Below, piece after piece: positions 35,001 through 42,907 of a stretch of 64,000 nt of DNA. The notes beneath the pieces were generated by a model. The model did not search any database. It was not told where the DNA came from and worked only from the letters and a program-made list of their open reading frames with translations. Each line of letters begins with the position of its first letter. Position 1 is the first letter of the stretch. Source of the stretch: Ornithinimicrobium tianjinense (GTDB lineage: Bacteria; Actinomycetota; Actinomycetes; Actinomycetales; Dermatophilaceae); assembly GCF_014636495.1 (NCBI RefSeq), contig NZ_BMEM01000001.1, positions 1,318,471 to 1,382,470 on the forward strand, given 5' to 3'. A program made the position numbers and the translations under genes.

Positions 35001-37411
35001 TAGCGGAAGCGCACCTGGGCCTGGGTCGACCCGGCCAGCTGCTCGGTCAGGTCCAGCATGACGGCGTCGCGCCACACGAACGAGGTGATCTCCAGCACGA
35101 CGGTCCAGGTGGTGCCGCCGTCGCTGCTCACCTCGACCGCTCCGCTGGAGTCGCCCATGGTGTCGAACAGCTGCTGGTAGTTCAGGGTGACGTTGGACAT
35201 GGCCGACGCGTCGAGGACCGGCGAGACCAGGACCGTGTCGAGCCCGGTGTCGGGCAGGGCCCCCAGCATGCTGTTGGCCTCGGCGAATGCGCCCTCGCCG
35301 CCGGTCTCGTTGCCGATGCCCATCGGGTCGTCGAACCGCCAGAGCACGTCCCCGCCGGTCAGGTCCTCGAGGGACCAGCCCTCCGGCAGGGTGGGCTCGT
35401 CGAAGCCCTGTCGGATGCCGTCGAGGTTGAGCGCGTAGCCGGGGGCGGTGCACGTCCGGGAGTCGACGAGGAGCGCGAAGTCGGCGAGGAGGTCGCCGGA
35501 CTCGGTGATGGTCACCTCGCGGGCGTCGGTCTGGTAGCCGGGGAGCTGCGAGACGACCTGGACGACGTGCGTCCCGACCGGCAGCTCGAGGGCGTACGCC
35601 CCGGTCTGGGGGTCGGTGTAGGTCCCCACGTCGGACTGGCCCTTCACGCTGACCCTTGCGTAGAGCGGGTAGCCGTTGCCCGACCCGTCGGTGACCGTCC
35701 CGGTCAGGGTCGCGGTCGGGGCCGGGTCGAGGGCGACGTCGTGCGTGGTCGTGGCGTCCTTCATGACCGTGACCGTCGCGGTGTCCGGCAGGTAGCCGAA
35801 CCTGCTCACCTCCGCCGTCCACTCGCCCACGCCGAGGCGCAGGCCGTAGGTGCCGTCCGCGGCCGTCGTGACCGAGCGGGTCCGCTCGGCGGTGAGGGTC
35901 ACGGTCGCGCGGGCGACGGGCTCGCCGGTCACGGCGTCCGTGACGATGCCGGTCACCCGACCGGTGTCGCCGATCGGGGCGGCGTCGAGGAGGGCCAGGG
36001 CGTCCAGACGCCCCTCGCCGTAGACGTTGTTGTCGTCGTCGGTGCCGCCGCACTGGTCGTCGGGGGTGTCGGTCGCGGACTCGTCGAGCAGGTCGCGCGT
36101 CAGTGCCGTGTCGCCGATGAGGTCAGGCGCGGCGGACCAGAGGAGCGCGATGGTGCCGGCGAGGTGGGGCGCGGCCATCGAGGTGCCGCTGAACTCCTCG
36201 TAGCCGCCGCCGGGCACCGAGGAACGCACGTTCACGCCCGGCGCGGAGATGTCCGGCTTGATCGCACCGTCCTGTCCCGACCCGCGTCCGGAGAACGGGG
36301 CGACGGTGTTGTCGATGTCGTACGCGCCGACGGAGTAGTTGATGATCCGGCTGCCGGGGCTGCCGGACGTCTGGCACTCCGGCCCGCTGTTGCCGTTGGA
36401 CCAGACGCCGAAGATGCCGGCGGCCGCCCAGGCCTCCGAGACGTCCTCCATGAAGGGGTCGTTGCTCGGGACGACACTGCCCCAGGAGTTGTTGATGACG
36501 TGGGGGCGCAGGTCGGCTCGCGGGTTCTCGCCCGCAAGGTCGGTGGGCGCGAGCATCCACTCGCCGGACTCGATGAGCGCGACGTCGGAGGGGCAGCAGC
36601 CGTTGGCCGCGATCCACCGGGCTCCAGGAGCGACCCCGATCTGGTTGGACCCACCGTCGCTGCCCACCATCGTGCCCATGGTGTGGGTGCCGTGGGCCTC
36701 GAAGTCCACCGGCTCCTCCGAGCCCGTGCCGCCGGCGTCGAACCAGTTGTAGTTGTGGTCGAAGGTGCCGTCACCGTTGTTGCCGCGGTACTGGTCCACG
36801 AGGGCCGGGTGCTGGTAGTCGACGCCGGTGTCGATGTTGGCCACGACGATGCCCTCGCCGGTGGCGCCGTATCCCGACCAGACGTCGTCGGCGTTGATGT
36901 TCGCGATGCCCCACTCGACCGCGTCCGGCACGAACTGGGGCTCACCCGGGAGAGGCTCAGGGAGCTCGTACTGCGCAGGCAGGTAGACGCCCTCGACCTC
37001 GGCGCTGAGCGCCAACGAGGTGAGCACCTCGCGGTCCGCCCCGGTCACGAGGATCGCGTTGCTGATGAAGTAGCTCTCGTAGTCGAGACCGGCACGGTCG
37101 AGCTGTGCCCGAGCCTCGGCCTGGCTGCGCTCGGCGGTCGTGGCGAGCGCGTCGTAGACGGCCTGACCGCGCTCGGCCCAGCCCTCGATGTCGTCGAAGG
37201 CGCCCATGTCGGGGCGGTCGGCGAACCTCACCAGGACGTTCGCCCGGCCCAGCTCGTCGAGCTCGGCGTCGACGTCAGCCTGGATCTTGTCCTCCGGGCT
37301 GGCCGCCGCCCAGGCAGGTGCGGCCACCGCTCCCGTCCCCAACGGCCCTGCCAGAGCGACCAGCGCGCCGGTCAAGCCGGCGATCCACCGTGTGCGACGT
37401 TGCACGGACAT
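32096..37411 (-). CDS. Giant secreted S8 serine protease with kelch and cell-wall-binding repeats
   Basis: 1,771 residues. A signal peptide covers about 1-37 (basic start, hydrophobic core, AWA-A). The subtilisin domain (about 165-470) has Asp194 (VANIDTGVD), His240 (EAHGTHTMG) and Ser411 (FSGTSMAAPHLAG). Three carboxypeptidase-regulatory-like beta domains follow, each with a VTGIVTDA- or LTGTVTDG-like start, then a domain rich in aromatic beta strands, several kelch-type repeats (about 1080-1330, for example VYDPAADAWSMGAAVP) and three CWB2 repeats at the C-terminus (VAGTDRYDTAARVS; RAGADRYGTAARIA; VAGVNRYDTAARLA). It should be exported and attached to the wall non-covalently. Probably a nutritional or surface-remodelling protease. 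Confidence 0.93.
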   Translation of the reverse strand: MSVQRRTRWIAGLTGALVALAGPLGTGAVAAPAWAAASPEDKIQADVDAELDELGRANVLVRFADRPDMGAFDDIEGWAERGQAVYDALATTAERSQAEARAQLDRAGLDYESYFISNAILVTGADREVLTSLALSAEVEGVYLPAQYELPEPLPGEPQFVPDAVEWGIANINADDVWSGYGATGEGIVVANIDTGVDYQHPALVDQYRGNNGDGTFDHNYNWFDAGGTGSEEPVDFEAHGTHTMGTMVGSDGGSNQIGVAPGARWIAANGCCPSDVALIESGEWMLAPTDLAGENPRADLRPHVINNSWGSVVPSNDPFMEDVSEAWAAAGIFGVWSNGNSGPECQTSGSPGSRIINYSVGAYDIDNTVAPFSGRGSGQDGAIKPDISAPGVNVRSSVPGGGYEEFSGTSMAAPHLAGTIALLWSAAPDLIGDTALTRDLLDESATDTPDDQCGGTDDDNNVYGEGRLDALALLDAAPIGDTGRVTGIVTDAVTGEPVARATVTLTAERTRSVTTAADGTYGLRLGVGEWTAEVSRFGYLPDTATVTVMKDATTTHDVALDPAPTATLTGTVTDGSGNGYPLYARVSVKGQSDVGTYTDPQTGAYALELPVGTHVVQVVSQLPGYQTDAREVTITESGDLLADFALLVDSRTCTAPGYALNLDGIRQGFDEPTLPEGWSLEDLTGGDVLWRFDDPMGIGNETGGEGAFAEANSMLGALPDTGLDTVLVSPVLDASAMSNVTLNYQQLFDTMGDSSGAVEVSSDGGTTWTVVLEITSFVWRDAVMLDLTEQLAGSTQAQVRFRYLDAPPEPDFLWQVDDVFLGSRTCDPLGGGLVTGYVQDDIDGSGILNAKVSSLDEPADQGTTRATPDDPALEDGFYWLYSSLTGTHPFLATARNYGTDEQDVPVAEADVARADFVLGQAVLGVDPTAIETSVMLGEADGGSFTVTNTGTSTAEITFGERRGGFEILRADGSRMTTEQVAGSTGAPLVRTPMVFEPGVITPEAVAGTLSPRTAEEPWTDLPSFPVALLDNRVVSLEGQWYAVGGVGDAGLVTDVYRYDAEALDWVPVAPLPAPTMLPLAVAVDGQIVVSGGWDENGSTLTSTWLYDPAADSWSPGAPMPEPVAAPGTGVIGGLVYSVGGCTNGDCSPVSSSVQVYDPAADAWSMGAAVPETTSHQACGGIDGSLVCSGGFSDGGVTIDSTWVYDPSGDTWAPAAPAPARTAGASWAAANAQLLVVGGIQDDTLTNASWAFDLASDTWTPLPNANVATFRGGGACGFAKVGGLDQEFWPTNAAELLPGYDVCDAAGADVDWLSIDTGEAVLAPGESVTVGVTTDSASVNQPGTYTAGVSITANVPVAVEPVSVTMHVAPPLTWGKVTGTAYLEDCEGGQVAGDSIAIDVVPVRDGVGDGWLLTTDQEGTYARWFNTQVGTLRMTAMLGGYRPDSHLVDLVRGDTVVQDFSMLDDECRENPGPVNPEVVRVAGTDRYDTAARVSRQFAPGVHTVFLATGSGYADALAAAARAGSLGGPVLLTKTTALPSVTVQELERLQPGRVVVVGGTGVVSTGVQAAVADLLPDSSVVRRAGADRYGTAARIAADVPTADVVYVATGATFPDALAGAARAAAHDAPVLLVKTDSVPSATRTQLARLMPSRIVVLGGTAAVSSAVARELGAYGSVERVAGVNRYDTAARLAQELETSQDVFVATGLDWPDALAGAARAGATGAPVLLVRTGDIPAVTWAELDRLDPGRVFVLGGTGVVSQGVEDRLRTLE

Positions 37412-37520
37412 GACGACCCCGTCCCGCGCGGAGCGGGGCCGGGGCCCCTCCCCGGACGCTGCGCACTACGACCGAAACTAGTGGCGCGTCCGGGGACGGG
37501 CATCCGTGGAAGTACGTGCC

Positions 37521-37877
37521 TCAGGCGCCCTGAGGTGCAGCGCGACGTGCGGTGAACCAGCTCGCGGCCGCGGCGCGGTTCGGCATCTGCAGCTTGCGCA
37601 GGATCGCGCTGACGTGAGCCTCCACCGTGCGCTCGGACAGGTGCAGCTGCTCGGCGATCTGCCGGTTGGTCCACCCCTGCGCGACCAGGCCGCAGATGCG
37701 GTCCTCGGCGGCGGTGAGCCGCCCGGGGCACTGCGGCACGATGTTGACCATGGCCAGGACCGCGGTGGTGAGGATGGCCCGAGCCTCGTCCTCCACCGAG
37801 CGGCCGTTCTTCGCCGCCTGCGCGGCGAGCAGTCGCCCGACCTGCTCGTCCAGCCCCCGTACCGTCACCGCCGTCAT
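37521..37877 (-). CDS. Small regulator: RHH-like N-terminus plus LuxR HTH
   Basis: 118 residues. Residues 1-36 (VTVRGLDEQVGRLLAAQAA, then NGRSVEDEARAIL) closely resemble the FitA-type ribbon-helix-helix antitoxins. Residues 52-112 are a LuxR HTH: LTAAEDRICGLVAQGWTNRQI, then SERTVEAHVSAILRKL. There is no receiver domain and no toxin gene beside it. The ATG follows minus-strand TAGCAT by 5 nt. It lies 109 bp upstream of the secreted protease in the same direction and just after another secreted-protein gene, so it may control either. Fusion of two DNA-binding folds is unusual. Confidence 0.78.
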   Translation of the reverse strand: MTAVTVRGLDEQVGRLLAAQAAKNGRSVEDEARAILTTAVLAMVNIVPQCPGRLTAAEDRICGLVAQGWTNRQIAEQLHLSERTVEAHVSAILRKLQMPNRAAAASWFTARRAAPQGA

Positions 37878-37882
37878 GTCTG

Positions 37883-37888
37883 ATGCTA
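37883..37888 (-). promoter_or_regulatory. Possible leaderless -10 of the RHH-LuxR gene
   Basis: Minus-strand TAGCAT, 5 nt before ATG at 37877; slightly shorter spacing than the other cases. Confidence 0.4.
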
Positions 37889-37915
37889 TCGCCGCAGGGC
37901 CCTCCCCAAGGAGGG

Positions 37916-38575
37916 TCACAGCTTGTACGTCGACGAGAAGGAGAACCGTCCGAAGGACGCCCACGCGTCGATGACCGGGTGACCGCCCAGCGTGCCGCCC
38001 ACCTCGCCCTGGCGGGTGGTGGAGCGCATGGTCCCGCGGTAGCGCTCCCCGGTCGTCGGGTCCTGGTAGGTCTGGCTGCTCCGCTCGGTGAGGGTCCCGC
38101 CGGTGCCGCTGACCAAGAGGTCCACGGCGAGGGTGCCGAGCTCCTCCGACCAGCACTCCTCGTCGTCGCAGGTCCACGTGGAGATCGTCAGGTCCCCGGC
38201 CACGGTCGCCGCGGTGAGCTTCTTGTCCGTGTCCACCGTGAGCGGGCCGCTCAGCTCGGCCCACCCGGCCGGTGCGCAGAGGAGCTCGCCGGTCTCCGGG
38301 TCCCAGGGCATCGTGACGCCGTCGGCGCACGTGTAGGAGTCTACGGAGCCCCAGGTCATGCTGCCCTCGCCGGAGGTCTCCTGAGCACTGATCCCGACGA
38401 GGTGGACGTTGCCACCGAGACCGTCGAGGTCACCGAGGAGAGTCCCCTGGACGTCCACGCTCTCGCCCGAGACGGAGAAGCGCTCGGGAGCGGCGGCCAC
38501 GGCGGGTGCGCTCGCCGCGGCGGCGACGGGAAGGGCCACGAGGGCGGCGGTGAGGGTGCGGGCGATCGTGCGCAT
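37916..38575 (-). CDS. Secreted protein of unknown function
   Basis: 219 residues with a clear signal peptide (MRTIARTLTAALVALPVAAA, cleavage near AVAAAP). The mature part is beta-rich and has two likely disulphide pairs: Cys in SYTCADG and LLCAPAG, and Cys in STWTCDDEECWSEE. I recognise no family. The ATG at 38575 is preceded by a GAAGGGG ribosome site at the right distance. The gene lies upstream of the RHH-LuxR regulator and the secreted protease on the same strand and may be co-regulated with them. Confidence 0.78.
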   Translation of the reverse strand: MRTIARTLTAALVALPVAAAASAPAVAAAPERFSVSGESVDVQGTLLGDLDGLGGNVHLVGISAQETSGEGSMTWGSVDSYTCADGVTMPWDPETGELLCAPAGWAELSGPLTVDTDKKLTAATVAGDLTISTWTCDDEECWSEELGTLAVDLLVSGTGGTLTERSSQTYQDPTTGERYRGTMRSTTRQGEVGGTLGGHPVIDAWASFGRFSFSSTYKL

Positions 38576-38710
38576 GATGGTCCCCTTCGGTCCGAGGTCG
38601 TCGTCGACCTGGATGGTGACCGGTCGAGCGACCGGTTCACCCCCTTGACGTCTGACCCCGGCGTGATGTTTGGGCGCCAAGGTCACAGTTCGGTCACGAT
38701 CCGCAGCGAC

Positions 38711-38716
38711 TACGGT
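38711..38716 (+). promoter_or_regulatory. Leaderless promoter -10 of the LigD-type polymerase operon
   Basis: TACGGT followed by 7 nt and ATG at 38724. Confidence 0.55.
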
Positions 38717-38723
38717 GGGCGCC

Positions 38724-39815
38724 ATGGCTGACGCGCTGATCCTGACCTCGCAGGACGCTGAGGGACACCCGCGCGAGGTGCGGCTCTCCAGCCCGGACAA
38801 GATCGTCTGGCCGTCCACCGACCAGGGGCGCGCGATCACCAAGGCCGACCTCGCGGCATACCTGCAGGCGGTGGCCGAGCCCATGCTGGGGGGACTGGCG
38901 GACCGGCCGGTCACCCTCCAGCGGGTGCGCGGCGGCATCGAGGGGGAGGAGTTCTACTCCAAGAACCCGCCGAAGGGCGTGCCGGCCTGGTCGCGCACCA
39001 CCGAGGTGACCTACCCCTCCGGGAGACGCCATCCCCAGCTGGTCGTCGACGACGAGGCCACCCTGCTCTGGACCGCGCAGATGGGGACCGTGACATGGCA
39101 CCCCTGGCCGGTCCGCAGCGGCGACAACGACCGTCCGGACGAGGTCCGCATCGACCTCGACCCCCAGCCCGGTCGTGCCTTCGCCGACGTCGTGGAGGCG
39201 GCGCTCGGCCTCCGGGAGGTGATGCTCGCGGCGGGGCTCACGCCGTTCGTCAAGACCACGGGCAGCCGCGGCGTGCACGTCTTCGCCCCGGTGCGCCCCC
39301 GGCTGGAGTTCCTCGAGGTGCGCCACGCCGTGATCGGGCTGGCCCGCGAGCTCGAGCGGGAGATGCCGGACCTGGTGACCACCGCCTGGTGGAAGGAGGA
39401 GCGCGGGGAGCGGATCTTCGTCGACTTCAACCAGGCGACGCGCGACCGGACGCTGGCCGCCGCCTGGAGCCCCCGCATCCTGCCCGGCGCGCCGGTGTCG
39501 GTGCCGGTCACCTGGGAGCAGCTGGCGGAGGTGCGGCCGGCGGAGCTCACCGTGCACACCGTCCCGGCCTGGCTCGGCGAGCACGGCGACGCGTGGGCGG
39601 ACCTGCACGCCGCTCCGGCCGAGATCGACGGCGCCCACGCGCTGTGGGAGGCCGACCTGGAGCGCGGGCTGGGCGAGCTCAACTTCCCGCCCGACCACCC
39701 GAAGATGCCGGGGGAGCCGCCGCGGGTGCAGCCGAGCAAGAAGGTCGCGGAGCACTGGGACGAGCAGGGCAGACGGGTCGAGCCCGAGGTCCGTCGGCGC
39801 CGTGGGGCAGACTGA
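38724..39815 (+). CDS. LigD-type DNA/RNA polymerase (AEP primase family)
   Basis: 363 residues corresponding to the stand-alone polymerase domain of LigD, which fills gaps during non-homologous end joining, with preference for ribonucleotides. Key parts: LSSPDKIVWP at the start, EFYSKNPPKGVPAW, catalytic Asp pair in EVRIDLDPQPGRAF, and TTGSRGVHVFAPVRP; the third metal-binding Asp is likely in ERIFVDFNQATRDRT. It has no ligase or nuclease domain. A separate ATP-dependent ligase starts 4 nt downstream, so polymerase and ligase are split but co-transcribed. Ku is not in the window. Confidence 0.92.
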   Translation: MADALILTSQDAEGHPREVRLSSPDKIVWPSTDQGRAITKADLAAYLQAVAEPMLGGLADRPVTLQRVRGGIEGEEFYSKNPPKGVPAWSRTTEVTYPSGRRHPQLVVDDEATLLWTAQMGTVTWHPWPVRSGDNDRPDEVRIDLDPQPGRAFADVVEAALGLREVMLAAGLTPFVKTTGSRGVHVFAPVRPRLEFLEVRHAVIGLARELEREMPDLVTTAWWKEERGERIFVDFNQATRDRTLAAAWSPRILPGAPVSVPVTWEQLAEVRPAELTVHTVPAWLGEHGDAWADLHAAPAEIDGAHALWEADLERGLGELNFPPDHPKMPGEPPRVQPSKKVAEHWDEQGRRVEPEVRRRRGAD

Positions 39816-39819
39816 CGAC

Positions 39820-40905
39820 GTGGACCTGCCCGTCATGCCTCCGGTGGCGCCGATGCTCGCCAAGCCGCTGAAGACGCTGCCCGCCGGGTGGCTCTACGAT
39901 CCCAAGTGGGACGGCTTCCGCTCGATCGTCTTCCGTGACGGCGATGAGGTCGAGCTCGGCAGCCGCAACGAGAAGCCGCTCACCCGCTACTTCCCCGAGC
40001 TCGTCGAGGCGGTGCGCCGGGACCTGCCGGAGCGGTGCGTGGTCGACGGGGAGATCGTGGTGGCCACGCCCGACGGCGAGAGGCTCGACTTCGAGGCCCT
40101 CCAGCAGCGCATCCACCCGGCGGACTCGCGCGTGCGGTTGCTCGCGGAGCAGACCCCGGCGGCCTTCGTCGCCTTCGACCTCCTCGCTCTCGGGGACGAG
40201 GACCTGACCGGTATGCCGTTCGCGGCGCGCCGGGCGCGCCTGGAGGAGGTGCTCGGCCAGCACCGGGCGAGCGGAGTGGGCGGGACGGTCCACCTCTCGC
40301 CCATCACCGACGACCTCGACGTGGCGATGCGGTGGTTCCGCGACTTCGAGGGCGCGGGTCTGGACGGCCTCATCGCCAAGGACCCCCAGGACACCTACCA
40401 GCCGGACAAGCGGGTGCTGACCAAGCTCAAGCACGAGCGCACGGCCGACTGCGTGGTGGCCGGCTACCGCCTGCACAAGAGCGGCGACGACGCGGTCGGG
40501 TCGCTGCTCCTGGGGCTCTACGACGACCGGGGAGTGCTGGCCAGCGTGGGGGTGGCCGCCTCCTTCACGATGGCGCGGCGGCGGGAGCTGCTGACCGAGC
40601 TGCAGCCGCTCGTCACCACCCTCGAGGGTCACCCCTGGGACTGGGCGGCCCAGCTCGACGGCGAGCGGACGCCGCAGAAGAACGCCGGCTCCCGCTGGAA
40701 CGCCGGGAAGGACCTCTCGTTCGTGCCGCTGCGCCCCGAGCGCGTGGTGGAGGTGCGCTACGACTACATGGAGGGGGCCCGGTTCCGGCACACGGCGCAC
40801 TTCGTGCGCTGGCGGCCGGACCGCGACCCGCGCAGCTGCACCTACGACCAGCTGGAGCTGCCCACCGACCACGACCTCTCCGAGGTGCTGGGGGTGCGGG
40901 GATGA
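39820..40905 (+). CDS. ligC: ATP-dependent DNA ligase (LigC type)
   Basis: 361 residues. The adenylation motif is WLYDPKWDGFR, with Lys as the nucleotidyl acceptor; VVDGEIVVA, FVAFDLLAL and GLIAKDPQDTYQPDKR supply motifs III-IV, and LTKLKHERTADCVV motif V. The OB-fold C-terminus follows. GTG at 39820 gives the start DLPVMPPVAPMLAKPL typical of LigC. It is 4 nt after the polymerase gene and overlaps the next gene by ATGA. Probably used in end joining or base-excision repair under stress rather than replication. Confidence 0.93.
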   Translation: MDLPVMPPVAPMLAKPLKTLPAGWLYDPKWDGFRSIVFRDGDEVELGSRNEKPLTRYFPELVEAVRRDLPERCVVDGEIVVATPDGERLDFEALQQRIHPADSRVRLLAEQTPAAFVAFDLLALGDEDLTGMPFAARRARLEEVLGQHRASGVGGTVHLSPITDDLDVAMRWFRDFEGAGLDGLIAKDPQDTYQPDKRVLTKLKHERTADCVVAGYRLHKSGDDAVGSLLLGLYDDRGVLASVGVAASFTMARRRELLTELQPLVTTLEGHPWDWAAQLDGERTPQKNAGSRWNAGKDLSFVPLRPERVVEVRYDYMEGARFRHTAHFVRWRPDRDPRSCTYDQLELPTDHDLSEVLGVRG

Positions 40906-42077
40906 CGCAGAGCACCACGCCCGTGCGCCGGACCGCCGTCGCCGGGGTGGCCGTCGCCGGTGGTGCGGTCCTCGGCGGCGCGGTCTCCATGGGCACCGCC
41001 ACCTACTTCGCGCACCGGATCATCACCCCCGAGCACGAGAAGAAGGACGACGTCACCGTCCTGTCCGTCACGGACGCCACCGTGACGGTGCGCGCCACCC
41101 CTGACACCACGGCTCGGGGACGCTACGGGCTGTGGTTGGACGGCGGCGCGGGGCACGCGCGCCTGGGTGACGTCCTGACCACGGAGGGCGCGGGGCGTAC
41201 CGCGACGGTGACCCGCGAGCTGCTCGGAATCGACATCGGTGAGCTGGCGCCCGGGTCAGCACGGTGGAACAAGTACTTCTACTGCGGCACACCGTCGTCC
41301 GCGCTGGGGCTGGACCACGAGGACATCGTGGTGACCTCCGACGTCGGCGACCTGCCGACCTGGCGGGTCCCGCCGCGCGAGGGCGTGGGCCGGGGCGACT
41401 GGGCGATCCTCGTCCACGGCCGCAGCGCGATGCGCGAGGAGACGCTGCGCGCCATACCCGTCCTGCACCGGCTCGGCATGACCTGCCTGGTCCCGATGTA
41501 CCGCAACGACATCGGGGCACCGCCGAGCGAGGACGGCCGCTACAGCCTGGGTCTGTCGGAGTGGCGGGACGTGGACGCCGCCATGCGCTACGCCCTCGCG
41601 CACGGAGCCCGGCGGCTGGTGCTCGTCGGCTGGTCGATGGGTGGGGCGATCGTGCTGCAGGCGCTCAACCGCTCCGACGTGGCGCACCGCGTGCACCGGG
41701 TCTTCCTGGACGGGCCGGTCATCGACTGGGGGTCGGTCCTGGCCCACCAGGCGGACCTCAACCACATCCCGCGCCCCCTGGACCACCTCGCCCGCCGGCT
41801 GATGCGCAGCCGGGCCTCGCGCCACCTGCTGAGGATCGCCGAGCCCGTCGACGTGGCCGCGACCAACTGGGTCGACCGGGCCGACGAGGTGGCCCACCGG
41901 ATGTTCATCATCCACTCGGCCACCGACGAGACCGTCCCCTTCGCGCCCTCCCTCGACCTGGCCCGGCGCCGCCCGGGTCTGGTCCACACCTACGTGTGGC
42001 CGCAGGCGCGGCACTGCCAGGAGTGGAACACCAACCCCAGCCTCTGGGAGGACCTGGTCGCCTCGTTCCTGCGCTGA
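40902..42077 (+). CDS. Alpha/beta hydrolase with N-terminal anchor
   Basis: 391 residues. An N-terminal hydrophobic segment (about 10-32, AVAGVAVAGGAVLGGAVSMG) suggests a membrane anchor or signal. The hydrolase domain starts near residue 165 with WAILVHGRSAMREETLRAI; nucleophile Ser is in LVLVGWSMGGAIVLQAL, the acid Asp in SATDETVPF, the His in QARHCQEW. It overlaps the ligase by ATGA, which ties it to the repair operon for reasons I cannot see. Substrate unknown; similarity is to general esterase or peptidase-type hydrolases. Confidence 0.82.
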   Translation: MTQSTTPVRRTAVAGVAVAGGAVLGGAVSMGTATYFAHRIITPEHEKKDDVTVLSVTDATVTVRATPDTTARGRYGLWLDGGAGHARLGDVLTTEGAGRTATVTRELLGIDIGELAPGSARWNKYFYCGTPSSALGLDHEDIVVTSDVGDLPTWRVPPREGVGRGDWAILVHGRSAMREETLRAIPVLHRLGMTCLVPMYRNDIGAPPSEDGRYSLGLSEWRDVDAAMRYALAHGARRLVLVGWSMGGAIVLQALNRSDVAHRVHRVFLDGPVIDWGSVLAHQADLNHIPRPLDHLARRLMRSRASRHLLRIAEPVDVAATNWVDRADEVAHRMFIIHSATDETVPFAPSLDLARRRPGLVHTYVWPQARHCQEWNTNPSLWEDLVASFLR

Positions 42078-42101
42078 GTCCCGGCGGGCCGGTGGCTCGG
42101 C

Positions 42102-42800
42102 TCAGTCCCGGTCGTCCCAGACGGGGGCAGAGAGCAGCCGCACCTCGGCGTCGTGCAGGTAGGCGAGCATCGCCTCCGCCGCGCCGTCACGGTCACCGGC
42201 CTCCAGGAGCGCGACGATCTGGCCGTTGCGGTGCAGGAAGTCCGGGTGGAAGGTGCGGTCGGCCGTCATCACGTCGAAGACCAGGCGCATCTCGGCCAGC
42301 ATGTCCTCCATCAGCTCCTGCACGCGCGAGCTGCCCGAGAGCGCGCTGACCCGGCGGTGGAAGAGCTGGTTGGCCGAGACCATCCCCTGGACGTCCTCCC
42401 CGCGGGCGGCGTCCTGACCGAGCGTGACCGCCTCGCGCAGCCCCTCCAGCGCTGCGACGTCCAGCCCCGGCCCGCGCCGCAGCGCGGCGGGCTCGATCAC
42501 CCGGCGCGCGGCATACAGGTCCCGCACGTCCTCGGACGAGAGGGTCGCGACGACGACGCCGCGGTGGGTCTCGCGGACGACGAGTCGCTCCGCCGCCAGG
42601 AGCGCGAGGGCCTCGCGGACGGTGTTGCGCGAGAAGCCGAGCGCGGAGCCGATGGTCTCCTCGACCAGCCGTGTCCCGGGGCGGAGGTGCCCGTCCACGA
42701 TCTGCTGACGCAGGGCCGAGCGCACCGACTCCGCCGCCGTCGGTCTGCGCAGCGGCGCCACGTCGATCCGCGTCAGGGCCTCTCGGAGGGAGCGACTCAT
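42102..42800 (-). CDS. GntR/FadR-family regulator
   Basis: 232 residues. N-terminal winged helix (about 20-85): AAESVRSALRQQIVDGHLRPG, then GFSRNTVREALALLAAERLV. C-terminal FCD-type helical ligand domain (about 95-220) with metal- or ligand-binding His and Asp residues (NQLFHRRVSAL; FLHRNGQIVALLEAGD). ATG follows minus-strand TACGGT by 7 nt. It is divergent from the NRAMP-pxp operon, and a TGTTCAACA palindrome lies in that operon's promoter, so it most likely controls 5-oxoproline use, replacing the IclR-type KipR seen in Bacillus. Confidence 0.88.
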   Translation of the reverse strand: MSRSLREALTRIDVAPLRRPTAAESVRSALRQQIVDGHLRPGTRLVEETIGSALGFSRNTVREALALLAAERLVVRETHRGVVVATLSSEDVRDLYAARRVIEPAALRRGPGLDVAALEGLREAVTLGQDAARGEDVQGMVSANQLFHRRVSALSGSSRVQELMEDMLAEMRLVFDVMTADRTFHPDFLHRNGQIVALLEAGDRDGAAEAMLAYLHDAEVRLLSAPVWDDRD

Positions 42801-42807
42801 GCGTCGG

Positions 42808-42813
42808 ACCGTA
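42808..42813 (-). promoter_or_regulatory. Leaderless promoter -10 of the FadR-type gene
   Basis: Minus-strand TACGGT, 7 nt before ATG at 42800. Confidence 0.55.
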
Positions 42814-42838
42814 CACCCCGAGGCTTGAGACTGGGGGA

Positions 42839-42867
42839 TTGTCAGATTGTTCAACAGCCAGTACGTT
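42839..42867 (+). promoter_or_regulatory. Promoter of the pxp operon with embedded operator
   Basis: TTGTCA (-35, 42839-42844), 17-bp spacer, TACGTT (-10, 42862-42867). The spacer contains the palindrome TGTTCAACA at 42848-42856, a likely site for the adjacent FadR-type regulator. A leader of about 35 nt with GGGAG precedes the permease ATG. Confidence 0.6.
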
Positions 42868-42907
42868 GTCCGCCATCATGCTCACCGCACCCTGACGGGA
42901 GACCCCT

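Noticed and set aside
32030-37555. A continuous 1,841-codon open frame opposite the protease gene
   Set aside because: It is the shadow frame of a GC-rich gene; its translation is low in complexity and lacks any domain, while the minus strand encodes a clear S8 protease.
39820-40905. NAD-dependent ligase or mRNA-capping enzyme
   Set aside because: The KWDG adenylation motif and overall order match ATP-dependent DNA ligases of the LigC/LigD group.
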